From Pandoraea cepalis (GTDB lineage Bacteria; Pseudomonadota; Gammaproteobacteria; Burkholderiales; Burkholderiaceae), in assembly GCF_902459665.1 (NCBI RefSeq), contig NZ_CABPSL010000013.1, positions 93,399-157,398 of the forward strand: 64,000 nucleotides of DNA, in the 5' to 3' direction. Below are positions 1 through 9,478 of this stretch, one piece after another. The position numbers and the translations under genes are program-made. The first letter of the stretch is position 1, and each line of letters starts with the position of its first letter. Below the pieces are notes generated by a model. The model worked only from the letters and a program-made list of their open reading frames with translations, had not been told where the DNA came from and did no database searches.

Positions 1-1217
1 CGGCGCTCGAATGGTTTGATCTGGTGGTGTACGGATTCTTCGCCGTCACGATCGCGAAATTATTTTTCCCGTCGGCGAGCGAACTCACGTCGCTGCTCGT
101 CGCGCTTAGCACATTCGGCGCCTCATACCTGATGCGCCCGCTTGGCGCGCTGATTCTCGGGTCTTACTCGGATCGCTATGGCCGCAAGCGCGGTCTTACG
201 CTGAGCATAGCGTTGATGGCGGTGGGCACCTTGATGATTGCCGTCACGCCGTCATATGCGTCCATCGGCATCGCTGCGCCAATCATCGTCGTGGCCGGAC
301 GGTTGATTCAGGGGATCTCCGCAGGCGGCGAGTTCGGCGCCTCAACGAGCTTTCTTGTCGAACATTCGCCGCGTCACCAACGCGGTTTCTATGCAAGCTT
401 CCAGATGGCCGCACAAGGCGGTACGGCGGTGCTCGCATCGCTCTTCGGCACGCTGCTCTCGCACTATCTGTCGCCCGAGCAGATGCTGGATTGGGGATGG
501 CGCGTGCCGTTCTTCTTCGGCTTATTGATTATTCCGATTGCGTACGTGATCCGTCGTCATGTAGACGAGACGCCGGTGTTCGCGAAAGACGCCCGTGCGA
601 CCAGCCCGGTGCGCGTCACCTTCCAGAACAACAAGGTCCGACTCGCCCTGGCCATCGGCATCTACGTGCTGGTGACGTCGTCCTCGTATGTGATCGTGCT
701 TTACATGCCGACGTTCGCAACGCGCCAGCTCGGCATCGATTCGTCGCTAGCTTTCGCCGGCACTTTATTGATGGGCGCGCTGCAAATGGTCGCGTGTCCG
801 ATTGCCGGCGCGATCGCCGATCGAAAAGGACGCAAGACCACGCTGCTCGTCGCGGCGGCACTGATCGGTCTGGTGGCGGTGCCGCTTTTCGCCTGGCTGA
901 TTGCAAGCCCGACACCGTTTGCGTTCATCATCATTTGTGCCGTGCTCGGCGTTGCGATCAGCGGTTATCAGGGTCCGATGCCCGCCGTGCTCAGTGAACT
1001 CTTCCCAAGCCGCGTGCGCACCACAGGGCTCGCGCTCACGCACAACCTGGCGGTCGCGATCTTCGGCGGCTTTGCACCGCTGATCCTGACATGGGGCATT
1101 AGCGCGACCCACAGCCGATTGGTGCCGGCGGTGTATATCACCGTCGCTGCCGTCATCAGCGTGATCTCACTGCTGATTTGCCTCCGAAAGTTCGGCGACC
1201 ATCAACCTGCTGACTAA
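1..1217 (+). CDS. MHS-family MFS transporter, 5' end cut by window edge
   Basis: Inner-membrane major facilitator that probably takes up an organic acid or zwitterion with protons. The reading frame is open from base 3, where it already encodes ALEWFDLVVYGFF, a typical first helix of the metabolite:H+ symporter (MHS) subfamily, so the true start lies before the window. About 405 codons are visible. The loop 2-3 signature GSYSDRYGRKR and the motif GRLIQGISAGGEFG are present, followed by a second half with the repeated DRKGRK loop. Substrate cannot be read from sequence. The gene ends 22 bases before a sulfatase on the same strand, suggesting one transcript in which this carrier imports the sulfatase's substrate or exports a product; that link is inference. 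A related MHS transporter lies at 40974-42254. Confidence 0.9.
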   Translation, partial: ALEWFDLVVYGFFAVTIAKLFFPSASELTSLLVALSTFGASYLMRPLGALILGSYSDRYGRKRGLTLSIALMAVGTLMIAVTPSYASIGIAAPIIVVAGRLIQGISAGGEFGASTSFLVEHSPRHQRGFYASFQMAAQGGTAVLASLFGTLLSHYLSPEQMLDWGWRVPFFFGLLIIPIAYVIRRHVDETPVFAKDARATSPVRVTFQNNKVRLALAIGIYVLVTSSSYVIVLYMPTFATRQLGIDSSLAFAGTLLMGALQMVACPIAGAIADRKGRKTTLLVAAALIGLVAVPLFAWLIASPTPFAFIIICAVLGVAISGYQGPMPAVLSELFPSRVRTTGLALTHNLAVAIFGGFAPLILTWGISATHSRLVPAVYITVAAVISVISLLICLRKFGDHQPAD

Positions 1218-1239
1218 ACCGTCCGTATCGAGTTTTATC

Positions 1240-2568
1240 ATGAGCACTCAACCGAATATTGTATTGATCGTCGCCGACAACCTGGGCTGGGGCGAACTGG
1301 GCTGCTACGGCGGCGGCGAAATGATGCGGGGCGCCGCAACGCCCCGCATCGACGCACTCGCGGCAAGCGGCATGCGTCTCCTGAATTACAACGTCGAAAG
1401 CGACTGCGTCCCCACCCGCAGCGCACTCATGACAGGCCGCCATCCGATTCGGACCGGCGCCTTCCAGTCGGTACCGCCGGGGCTGCCGCAAGGACTGCAA
1501 CGCAAGGAATGGACGCTCGCACAGATGGCGTCGGCCGCGGGCTACGCGACAGCGCATTACGGCAAATGGCATCTGGGGGATATCGACGGCCGCTACCCGT
1601 CGGATCGCGGTTTCGACGAGTGGTATGGCATTCCACGCACCACCGATGAGACACAGTTCACGAGCTCGATCGGTTTCGATCCGAGCGTTGCTGAACTCCC
1701 GTACATCATGGAAGGCAAGAAGGGGGAGCCGTCTCGCAACGTCAAGCTCTACGATCTGGAAACGCGTCGGACCATCGACGAGGAACTGGTCGAACGGTCC
1801 AAGGCATTCATCGAGCGCAACGTGCGCGCAGCCAAGCCGTTTTTCCTCTATCTGCCGCTCGTACATCTGCATTTCCCGACGTTGCCTCACAAGGATTTCG
1901 AGGGCAAGACAGGCATGGGCGAATTCGCGGACTCGCTCGCGGAAATGGACTTCCGCGTGGGCCAGATCGTCGACCAGCTCGATGCGCTCGGCATTGCCGA
2001 CGACACGCTATTGATATTTTGCAGCGACAACGGCCCCGAATTCCGCGCGCCTTATCGCGGCACGGCAGGCCCTTGGACGGGCACTTACCATACGGCAATG
2101 GAGGGCAGCCTGCGTGTGCCGTTCATCGCGCGCTGGCCGGGCAAAATTCCTGTCGACGTCAACAATCAGATCGTCCACGTGGTCGATCTGTTACCCACCT
2201 TTGCAGAATTGATCGACGGGGACATGCCCGACGACGGACGACCCATCGACGGCGTGAGTCAGCTCAACTTTCTTCTCGGCAAAGAAACTGCTTCGAACCG
2301 GGAAGGTTTTCTCTTCTATATCAAAGACGAACTGCGTGCGGTGAAATGGCGCGACTGGAAACTCCATTTCGTGTGGGAGCCGTATGTGAACGCCGGCGCA
2401 AATAAGCTCGAGTCGCCTTACCTCTTCCATCTCATTCAGGATCCGAAAGAAGAGACCGATATTCTCGTGCGCAACACATGGGTGCTCGGCCCGATGCTCA
2501 AGATGGTGAAATCGTTCAAGGACAGCGTAAAGGCGTATCCGAATACTGCGCCCGGAGCCCCCGACTGA
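1240..2568 (+). CDS. Sulfatase (arylsulfatase family)
   Basis: Type I sulfatase of 442 residues hydrolysing a sulfate ester. The metal-binding Asp-Asn pair is near the N terminus (VADN, residues 11-14). The maturation motif is C56-V-P-T-R60, whose Cys would be converted to formylglycine; the usual CxPSR has Ser where this has Thr, which still fits the CxPxR requirement. A second metal segment, CSDNGPE, lies near residue 262. There is no signal peptide, so it is predicted cytoplasmic, which agrees with the transporter just upstream (22-base gap). No formylglycine-generating enzyme gene is visible nearby, so maturation would rely on an enzyme elsewhere. The substrate is unknown: aryl, choline or sugar sulfate are all possible. 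Confidence 0.88.
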   Translation: MSTQPNIVLIVADNLGWGELGCYGGGEMMRGAATPRIDALAASGMRLLNYNVESDCVPTRSALMTGRHPIRTGAFQSVPPGLPQGLQRKEWTLAQMASAAGYATAHYGKWHLGDIDGRYPSDRGFDEWYGIPRTTDETQFTSSIGFDPSVAELPYIMEGKKGEPSRNVKLYDLETRRTIDEELVERSKAFIERNVRAAKPFFLYLPLVHLHFPTLPHKDFEGKTGMGEFADSLAEMDFRVGQIVDQLDALGIADDTLLIFCSDNGPEFRAPYRGTAGPWTGTYHTAMEGSLRVPFIARWPGKIPVDVNNQIVHVVDLLPTFAELIDGDMPDDGRPIDGVSQLNFLLGKETASNREGFLFYIKDELRAVKWRDWKLHFVWEPYVNAGANKLESPYLFHLIQDPKEETDILVRNTWVLGPMLKMVKSFKDSVKAYPNTAPGAPD

Positions 2569-2751
2569 TCCGTCGCTCTGCTCTCCCATCTTCCCCGCAC
2601 GCCGACGCGTTCGAGCACGAGTCCGCTCGAACCGCTTCGCGCGGACTGTCGGCGGCGCCCAAAAATCACATTATCTGAGCATCACTCAGTTTTTGTTGCG
2701 TAAATCCCCCGTCCAGCGGCGCGCTTTCAAAAATGAGCGTCGCTCGATACC

Positions 2752-4527
2752 ATGAGACCCAATTCCGATCTCGACTGTCTTTTATCCGTGTCAGCAGTAT
2801 CTGCCTGGGCGAAATCGCCCGTCGTTGTATGGGTGCGGCGTCAGTTCGCCCCGAATACCCTGCAAATCACGTTGCTGCTTGCCGGCATCGTCGGTCTGCT
2901 GGGAGCGTTGGCCACCGTGGCGTTTCGCGAAGCGCTCTCGGGATTGCAATTTCTCCTCGCCGGCCATCGCAGCGGCATGGTCGAGCTGGCGCAAGGCCTG
3001 AACTGGTGGCAACGCCTGCTGCTGCCGACCACCGGCGGCCTGATCGCCGGGCTGATCCTGCAGTTCGCCACGTTGTGGGTGCCGAAGAAGGGCTCCGACG
3101 ACTACATGGAAGCCATTGCCATCGGCACCGGCGTGCTGAGCCTGCGCCAGACCCTGGTCAAAAGCTTGTCGTCGCTGTGCTCGGTGGCCTCGGGCGCGTC
3201 GATCGGCCGGGAAGGGCCGATGGTGCAACTCGCCGCAATGTTCGCGTCGCTCGTCGGCCGCATGCTCGCCTTCCCGCCCGAGCGCTTGCGCCTGCTCGTC
3301 GCTTGCGGGGCGACGGCCGGTATCACGTCGGCGTATAACGCGCCGATCGCGGGCGCGCTGTTCATCTCCGAAATCGTCTACGGCTCGATTTCAACCGCAA
3401 CGCTCGGCCCGCTGGTCGTCGCCTCAGTCATCGCGAATATCGTCATCCGTCAGTTTCTCGGCTACGAAGCGGTCTACCAGATGCCTCGCTTCGATTTCGT
3501 TTCCGGCTGGGAAGTCTTTTTCTACGTCGGCCTCGGCATTCTCGCCGGCGTACTCGCGCCGCTGTTCCTGCGCCTGCTCGACACCGCCAAGCATCGTTTC
3601 AGCGCGCTACCCGTGCCGCTGTTCCTGCGCCTCACACTTGGCGGCTTCATCGTGGGGATACTGTCGCTGAAGGTGCCGCACGTCTGGGGTAACGGCTACA
3701 GCGTGGTCAACTCGATCCTGCACACGCATTGGGCATGGCAAGCGCTCGCAATGGTGCTGGTGTTCAAGGTGCTGGCGACCGCATCGTCGGCGGGCTCCGG
3801 CGCCGTGGGTGGCGTGTTCACGCCGACGCTCTTCGTCGGTGCCGCGCTCGGCAGCCTCTATGGCATGGCGATGAATGCGCTCGCGCCCGCCGCCGCCTCG
3901 GTGGCGAGCAGCTACGCCGTGGTCGGCATGGGAGCGTTCCTTGCGGCAACGACCTATGCGCCGCTGATGTCGATTCTGATGATCTTCGAGATGACGCTGA
4001 GTTATCAGGTCGTGCTGCCGCTGATGTTGGCGTGCGTGACGGCCTACATCACAGCTCACACATTACGCGCGGATTCCGTCTACGCAAAATCGCTGCGCCG
4101 CAATCAGGTGGCAGGCCGATGGCTGTCGATGACTGGCGAGGGCAGCGAGATGCGCCTGTCGTCGCTGGCGACGGACAACGACGCCGTCGTCAACGACGCC
4201 ATGACCTCGGAAGCCCTCGGCGAGCGCTTTATCGCCACCGGCTATCGCAACGTTGTCGTCCGCGACCAGGACGGCCGTCTTGTCGGAACACTCGACGCCG
4301 CACGCTGGTGGCGGCGGCAGGCCACCGGCGAACCCGCTGTCTGGACGGAGGTGATCGTGCCGTGCAAAGCGCTCGATGGCGAGATGACGCTGGTCGGCGC
4401 GCTGCGCGCCGTCGGCAAGCTGCACGTCGACTGGGTACCCGTGGCGAACGAGGCGGGCGAATGGTTGGGCGTGGTGTCGCTACCGGGACTCATCGAGATC
4501 GTGACAGAAGAGCGGGGCGGCGAATGA
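2752..4527 (+). CDS. ClC-type chloride channel or H+/Cl- antiporter (ClcB-like)
   Basis: Multi-span inner-membrane ClC protein of 591 residues. The anion-pathway motif GREGP is at residues 152-156 with the gating Glu at 154, and GGVFTP occurs in the second half. The canonical GSGIP selectivity loop is not recognisable: the corresponding place reads KGSDDYMEAI (113-122), as in ClcB-type members. The last 140 residues after the membrane domain form a cytoplasmic CBS-like region (segment with MTSEALGERFIATGYRNVVV). The start at 2752 is the first ATG in frame; a start a few codons further in cannot be excluded. The stop overlaps the mnmC start (ATGA), so translation of the two is coupled. Confidence 0.88.
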   Translation: MRPNSDLDCLLSVSAVSAWAKSPVVVWVRRQFAPNTLQITLLLAGIVGLLGALATVAFREALSGLQFLLAGHRSGMVELAQGLNWWQRLLLPTTGGLIAGLILQFATLWVPKKGSDDYMEAIAIGTGVLSLRQTLVKSLSSLCSVASGASIGREGPMVQLAAMFASLVGRMLAFPPERLRLLVACGATAGITSAYNAPIAGALFISEIVYGSISTATLGPLVVASVIANIVIRQFLGYEAVYQMPRFDFVSGWEVFFYVGLGILAGVLAPLFLRLLDTAKHRFSALPVPLFLRLTLGGFIVGILSLKVPHVWGNGYSVVNSILHTHWAWQALAMVLVFKVLATASSAGSGAVGGVFTPTLFVGAALGSLYGMAMNALAPAAASVASSYAVVGMGAFLAATTYAPLMSILMIFEMTLSYQVVLPLMLACVTAYITAHTLRADSVYAKSLRRNQVAGRWLSMTGEGSEMRLSSLATDNDAVVNDAMTSEALGERFIATGYRNVVVRDQDGRLVGTLDAARWWRRQATGEPAVWTEVIVPCKALDGEMTLVGALRAVGKLHVDWVPVANEAGEWLGVVSLPGLIEIVTEERGGE

Positions 4528-6530
4528 AGCGTCGCGAAGGCGCCAGTCCCATCATGCCGGCAGAACCCGCGACCGGCGCGGACGGCACCCCCTGTTCGAC
4601 AGTCTTCGACGAGGCCTATCACCGCACCGACGACGCGCTCGGTCAGGTGCGACATACCTTTCTGGGCGGCAACCGTCTGCCCGAACGCTGGCGCGGTCGC
4701 GAGGCTTTCGTGATCGTCGAGACCGGCTTCGGCCTGGGTCTGAATTTCCTGGCAACGTGGGCCGCCTGGCGGGACGATCCGCAACGGCCCGCGCGGCTGC
4801 ATTTCGTGTCGGTGGAGAAGTTTCCGTTCCGGGTGCAGGATCTACGGCATTGTCTCGAGGCGATGCTCGTGCTGCCCGGCATGACGCAACTCGCGCCGCT
4901 GGTACAGAAGCTGTGCGACGTCTGGCCAGGCCCCGTGGCAGGCTGGCACCGGCTGGAGCCGGCGCCCGGCGTGGTCCTGAGCGTCGGTTTCGGCGACTTC
5001 TTCGATCTGATGCCGTCGCTGCGAGCCGGCGCGGACGCGTTTTATCTCGACGGTTTCACGCCTGAAAAAAACGCCGATCTGTGGACGCCTAACGTCTTCA
5101 AGACGCTTGGCCGTCTGGCACGTGACGGGGCCACGCTGGCGACGCATACCGCCGTCGAAGCGGTACGACGTGATCTCATCGGCGCGGGTTTCCAAGTCGC
5201 CCCGCGTGCCGGACACGGCGGCAAGCCGGACGTGCTTGCGGGCGATTACGCGCCGCCTTATCGCATGCGGCGTTACGATCCGCCCACCGTGCCCCCGCAG
5301 CGCGCCCGTGAGGCGATTGTGGTCGGCGCGGGAATGGCGGGGGCGGCGATGGTGCGGCGTCTTGTCGCCCGCGGCTGGCGGGTGCGCCTGTTCGAACGGG
5401 CACAAGCGCCTGGCACGGCGGCGTCGGGCAACCCGGCGGGGGTCTTTCATCCGCAACTCTCGGTTGACGATAACGTGCTGTCTCGCTTGACGCGGGCGGG
5501 CTTTCTGTACGCACTCTCGCAGTGGAGAACGCTGCCGGGTGGACTGCCCGGGCATGCCGACGGCTTGCTCCAGGTTGCCACGGACGACGATCAGGCGCAC
5601 GCGTTGCCGCAACTCATAGCGGCGCACCGGTATCCGCAGACGTACGCGAAGTGGGTTGATGCGGCGCAAGCATCGGCGCTTGCCGGCGAAACGCTCGCGC
5701 GCGGCGGCGTCTGGTTTCCGGAAGGCGGCTGGCTGGCGCCGGCGATGCTCTGCCGGGCCGAATTGGTTGCTGCCGGGCCGTTGCTCGATGCCCGCTACGG
5801 CGTGAACGTGGAACGGCTCGAACGCTGCAATGGCCGCTGGACCGCGATCGACGAAGCGGGTCACGTGTTGGCCGAGGCCGACGCCATCGTTGTGACGGCC
5901 GCAGACAGCTCCCAGAAACTGCTCGCGCCGTACCTCGCGCCCGAGTTTTTACCCGTCAAACGGGTGCGCGGGCAATTGACGTTCCTGCCCCCCGACATGT
6001 TGACCGACCTGCGCGTGCCGGTCTGCGGAGACGGTTACGTAACGCCGTCGTCGCTGGGGGGCACTGGGCCCATCACAGGCGCGACCTACGGCTTCGACGA
6101 CCCGGCCGAGGCCATACGCGTCACCGATCACCAGGCCAATCTGCGTCGGCTTGCCGCGCTGTTGCCAGCCCATGCGAACACGCTCGGTGATGGTGGGCTG
6201 GCGAGCGAGCACGCCGCCGCCGAATTGGGCGGGCGCACGGCGTTTCGCTCCATGGTGCCCGACCGCCTGCCGATGGCGGGGCAACTGCCTGACATGGCCA
6301 TTCTCGACACGCAACGTCAACAGCTGGGCGGCGGGCATCTCCGAGATCTGCCGCGCCTTGACGGCCTGTATGCCAGCTTCGCGTTCGGCTCTCGGGGCCT
6401 GGTGTTCGCGTCGTTGTGCGCGGAGCTGGTCGCCAGTCAGATCGAGGGCGAACCGTGGCCGGTCGGCAGCGATCTGGCCGACGCCATCGACCCGGCGCGA
6501 TACCTGATGCACTGGCTGCGCAAAGGCTGA
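4524..6530 (+). CDS. mnmC: Bifunctional tRNA mnm5s2U biosynthesis enzyme MnmC
   Basis: Modifies the wobble uridine of tRNAs. The C-terminal FAD domain demodifies cmnm5s2U to nm5s2U and the N-terminal SAM domain methylates it to mnm5s2U. The ATG at 4524 overlaps the TGA of the chloride channel gene and gives 668 residues, the usual full length. The SAM-binding glycine loop ETGFGLGLNF is at residues 66-75. A methyltransferase active-site segment DGFTPEKN follows. The FAD dinucleotide motif VVGAGMAGAAM starts near residue 267. The open frame extends about 800 bases upstream inside clc, but that extension is clc out of frame and is not part of this protein. It is probably co-transcribed with the channel gene. 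Confidence 0.95.
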   Translation: MKRREGASPIMPAEPATGADGTPCSTVFDEAYHRTDDALGQVRHTFLGGNRLPERWRGREAFVIVETGFGLGLNFLATWAAWRDDPQRPARLHFVSVEKFPFRVQDLRHCLEAMLVLPGMTQLAPLVQKLCDVWPGPVAGWHRLEPAPGVVLSVGFGDFFDLMPSLRAGADAFYLDGFTPEKNADLWTPNVFKTLGRLARDGATLATHTAVEAVRRDLIGAGFQVAPRAGHGGKPDVLAGDYAPPYRMRRYDPPTVPPQRAREAIVVGAGMAGAAMVRRLVARGWRVRLFERAQAPGTAASGNPAGVFHPQLSVDDNVLSRLTRAGFLYALSQWRTLPGGLPGHADGLLQVATDDDQAHALPQLIAAHRYPQTYAKWVDAAQASALAGETLARGGVWFPEGGWLAPAMLCRAELVAAGPLLDARYGVNVERLERCNGRWTAIDEAGHVLAEADAIVVTAADSSQKLLAPYLAPEFLPVKRVRGQLTFLPPDMLTDLRVPVCGDGYVTPSSLGGTGPITGATYGFDDPAEAIRVTDHQANLRRLAALLPAHANTLGDGGLASEHAAAELGGRTAFRSMVPDRLPMAGQLPDMAILDTQRQQLGGGHLRDLPRLDGLYASFAFGSRGLVFASLCAELVASQIEGEPWPVGSDLADAIDPARYLMHWLRKG

Positions 6531-7051
6531 CAACGCGCGTGCCCCAACAGGCACGCCGGCTTCGCGCGCCGTCGGGCTTGGCCGGATCCTTCGCGCGCCG
6601 CCCCCGCTACCCGCTACCCGCGACCTCGCTATCTCCCATCGACGTTTCCCACGTTCCTTCATGACGCGCGGCCCACGCCCGCCTGCCGTCGTTCTCCGAA
6701 AATACACGGGGATTCAATAAATCGAATCTGACCCTATAGCGTTCGTAACCCCGCCCCATGCGGGGGCGGCGCCCCTTCGGGGCTTGCCCCCGTAATTCCT
6801 CGCTGAAGGGCCATATCCCGCCTCCAAGGTGCGCCGTCCCCACCGTTCGGCATCGGGATGAAACGGGTTTGTGCCAAGTCAAACCTCCTGCCATCGAGAC
6901 GCCTGTTTGGAAGCGTCGGAAACCGAGTGTGGCAAAATGGGCCCAACCCTTCGGGTTCGTCGTGCATTTGTTCTTAATCTGCAACCCCGCGCGCGACTTT
7001 CTTTCCTTTCCACCACTTGATGCGCCGTCAAGCGGCGCAAAGCGAGCATTA
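6531..7051. other. Intergenic region mnmC-antiporter, 521 bp, structured
   Basis: No convincing gene. From 6541 to 6720 the + strand is C-rich (hand count about 77 C against 44 G). Several GC-rich hairpins lie from 6751 to 6957, described separately. A short inverted repeat GACGC/GCGTC (6898-6902 and 6913-6917) and AACCC-TTC-GGGTT (6945-6957) continue the pattern. The region could be a long leader of the antiporter gene or a dispersed repeat; I cannot tell which. Confidence 0.5.
6751..6792 (+). repeat. Overlapping GC-rich hairpins with two alternative pairings
   Basis: CCGCCCC (6751-6757) pairs with GGGGCGG (6763-6769), and GCCCC-TTC-GGGGC (6771-6783) forms a second hairpin. Alternatively CGGGGGC (6761-6767) pairs perfectly with GCCCCCG (6786-6792), enclosing the second hairpin and destroying the first. 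No U-run follows, so this is not a simple terminator. Position is about 220 bases after mnmC and 260 before the antiporter start. Confidence 0.45.
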
Positions 7052-8257
7052 ATGACGTCGGAACTGTCCCTCTTTCCGGGCTGGCCGCCGACGCCCGATC
7101 CCGTTTTCTTCGCTGGGCTGGCATTGGTTTTTGCCGGACTCGCGGGAGAAATCTGTTTCCGGAGACTGCGCCTGCCGCGCATCACCGGTTACGCCGTGGT
7201 CGGGCTGGTCGGCGGTACCCTGGGTCTTTCCTCGATGCTGGACGCGCAGACGAGCGCGGCCATCCGGCTGCTGATCGATCTGGCGCTGGGTTTGTTGCTG
7301 TTCGAACTGGGCAGCCGCCTCAACCTGAAATGGATGCGGGCCAACCCCTGGATCATCGTTACCAGCGCGCTCGAAGCTTTGCTCACTTTCGTGGCGGTCT
7401 ATGCCGTGCTGTGGGTGTTCGGGGTGGCGCCGCTGAGCGCAGTGCTCATCGCCGCCATCAGCATGGCGACCTCGCCGGCCGTGGTGATCCAGCTCAAGAA
7501 CGAGCTGCGTGCCGAGGGGCAGGTAACGGAGCGTTTGCTGGCTCTGGCGGCGCTTAACAGCGTGTACGCCGTCGTCGCGGTGAAGCTTGTCTACGGATGG
7601 ATGCACCAGGCGTACCACTCGAGCGTGTGGGTCGTCCTGTTTCACCCTTTGTACCTGCTCATTGGCTCGATCGTGCTGGCGTTCGTACTGGCCAAGGCGT
7701 GCAATCTGATCTTTCGCAAGTTCGGTAGCCAGGACCAGCATGCTTTCGTGATTCTCATCGGCCTGATCATGCTGATGGTCGCGCTGGTGCATATGCTCAA
7801 GTTACCGAACTCGCTCACATTGCTTCTTGCCGGGATCATTTTCCGAAATCTGGATGAGCGTCCGCAGCTTTGGCCCGCGTACTTCGGCACGGCCGGCTGG
7901 TTGCTTGCGGTGGTGCTCTTCGTGCTGACGTCGCTGGCGTTCCGGTGGGAATACGTTGTGATCGGCGGTCTGGCCGCGGCAGCCATCATCGTGGTGCGCG
8001 GCATCGCCAAGGTGGTGGGCACGGTCGCCGTCGCCCGTCAGGCGGGGATCAGTTACAAGCAGGCCGTCGCGCTCGGGTTGTCGTTGTGCCCGATGGCCAG
8101 TCTCGCGTTCGTACTCGTTGCCGACACGTACGACATTTACCCGCAGTTCGACCCGACGCTCAAGGCGGTAGTGATGTGCACGGTCGCAGCACTGCAACTG
8201 GTCGCGCCGCTGGTGGTTTATTGGGCGTTGGCCCTGGTCGGCGAACGGAAGGATTAA
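7052..8257 (+). CDS. Kef-type cation:proton antiporter (CPA2), membrane domain only
   Basis: Inner-membrane antiporter of 401 residues with about a dozen hydrophobic spans, of the sodium/hydrogen exchanger CPA2 class. It probably exports K+ in exchange for H+. There is no C-terminal RCK/TrkA-N nucleotide-binding domain, unlike full KefB/KefC. The frame is open further upstream, but that stretch is Arg/Pro-rich and unlike a transporter; the ATG at 7052 begins directly before the first helix and is preferred, although its ribosome-binding site is weak. The YbdK gene follows after 3 bases, so the pair is an operon. Because KefC is gated by glutathione, pairing with a gamma-glutamyl ligase homologue suggests a thiol-linked regulation (inference). 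Confidence 0.82.
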   Translation: MTSELSLFPGWPPTPDPVFFAGLALVFAGLAGEICFRRLRLPRITGYAVVGLVGGTLGLSSMLDAQTSAAIRLLIDLALGLLLFELGSRLNLKWMRANPWIIVTSALEALLTFVAVYAVLWVFGVAPLSAVLIAAISMATSPAVVIQLKNELRAEGQVTERLLALAALNSVYAVVAVKLVYGWMHQAYHSSVWVVLFHPLYLLIGSIVLAFVLAKACNLIFRKFGSQDQHAFVILIGLIMLMVALVHMLKLPNSLTLLLAGIIFRNLDERPQLWPAYFGTAGWLLAVVLFVLTSLAFRWEYVVIGGLAAAAIIVVRGIAKVVGTVAVARQAGISYKQAVALGLSLCPMASLAFVLVADTYDIYPQFDPTLKAVVMCTVAALQLVAPLVVYWALALVGERKD

Positions 8258-8260
8258 ACC

Positions 8261-9376
8261 ATGTCATTAGAAGCATTCATTCCCTCGAAGCCGTGCACTT
8301 TCGGTGTGGAGCTGGAGATGCAGATCGTCAATCGCCACGATTACGATCTGACCAAAGCCGCCGCCGATCTGATGCGGCTCGTGGCCAAGGAGACACACCC
8401 TGGCGAGATCAAGCCGGAAATGACGGAAAGCATGATCGAGCTGTCGACGGACATCTGCCATCGACATAGCGATGCCGTCGCGCAGCTGGGCCGGGTTCGA
8501 GACGTGCTGGTGGCGGCGAGCGAGCAGCTCAACGTCGGCCTGTGCGGCGGCGGCACCCATGCCTTTCAGCGCTGGAGCGAACGTACGATCTACGATTCGC
8601 CACGCTTTCACTTCCTGTCCGAGTTATACGGCTACCTGGCCAAGCAGTTCACGGTCTTCGGCCAGCACGTGCACATCGGCTGCCCGGATCCGGACAGTGC
8701 CTTGTACCTGCTGCACGCCATGTCGCGCTATATCCCGCACTTCATCGCGCTATCGGCCTCGTCGCCCTATGTGCAAGGTGTCGACACGGGATTCCATTCG
8801 GCACGTCTGAACTCGGTGTTCGCGTTCCCGCTCTCGGGGCGTGCGCCATTCGTGCTGAAGTGGGAAGACTTCGAGACGTACTTCGACAAGATGGTGAAAA
8901 CCGGCGTCGTCGAGAGCATGAAGGACTTCTACTGGGATATTCGGCCGAAACCGGGTTTTGGGACGATCGAAGTGCGAGTCATGGATACCCCATTATCGGT
9001 CGGCCGCGCGGCCGCTATCGCCTGTTACATCCAGTCCCTGGCCCGTTATCTGCTCGAGGAGCGTCCGTTCGTGCTGAGCGAGGACGATTACCTCGTCTAC
9101 ACGTTCAATCGCTTCGAAGCTTGCCGCTTTGGGCTGGAAGGGGCTTACGTCGATCCTCAGACCGGCGAGCGCACCACATTGGGGCATCACATCATGCGGA
9201 CGCTGGAGATCATCACGCCGCACGCCGCGGTGCTGGAGGCCGAAGCGGCCTGCGAAGAAGTCCGTCAGCTTGTCGCATCTGGCAAGAACGACGCTGTTTG
9301 GTTGCGCGATGTCCACGGGGAAGCCAAGTCACTCAACGAAATGGTTCGCCAACAATGCTTGCGATGGGCCGCATGA
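8261..9376 (+). CDS. ybdK: Carboxylate-amine ligase YbdK (glutamate-cysteine ligase family 2)
   Basis: ATP-grasp-like GCS2 family enzyme of 371 residues, the usual YbdK length. The family forms gamma-glutamyl peptide bonds; E. coli YbdK has weak gamma-glutamylcysteine synthetase activity and its natural substrate is unsettled. The N-terminal [10 protein letters not shown] (residues 14-23) carries the acidic Mg-ATP ligands, and the conserved HVHIG segment lies near residue 140. It starts 3 bases after the antiporter stop, indicating coupled translation. A strong intrinsic terminator lies 78 bases downstream, closing the transcript. Confidence 0.9.
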   Translation: MSLEAFIPSKPCTFGVELEMQIVNRHDYDLTKAAADLMRLVAKETHPGEIKPEMTESMIELSTDICHRHSDAVAQLGRVRDVLVAASEQLNVGLCGGGTHAFQRWSERTIYDSPRFHFLSELYGYLAKQFTVFGQHVHIGCPDPDSALYLLHAMSRYIPHFIALSASSPYVQGVDTGFHSARLNSVFAFPLSGRAPFVLKWEDFETYFDKMVKTGVVESMKDFYWDIRPKPGFGTIEVRVMDTPLSVGRAAAIACYIQSLARYLLEERPFVLSEDDYLVYTFNRFEACRFGLEGAYVDPQTGERTTLGHHIMRTLEIITPHAAVLEAEAACEEVRQLVASGKNDAVWLRDVHGEAKSLNEMVRQQCLRWAA

Positions 9377-9454
9377 ACTGAGGCCTTGGCCGACGGGCCG
9401 GACTGGGTACCGTCGGTCTCCGGACGCGATCGTTGTTAAGCGATCGGTGTGAGG

Positions 9455-9478
9455 AACCCCGCCTTGGCGGGGTTTTTT
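9455..9478 (+). terminator. Intrinsic terminator of the antiporter-ybdK operon
   Basis: AACCCCGCC (9455-9463) and GGCGGGGTT (9466-9474) form a GC-rich stem with the T-run 9473-9478 at its 3' side. It lies 78 bases after the ybdK stop. Confidence 0.9.

Noticed and set aside
3729..4523. Upstream extension of the mnmC frame inside the chloride channel gene
   Set aside because: The extra 265 codons are the channel gene in another frame; the ATG at 4524 gives the correct MnmC length.
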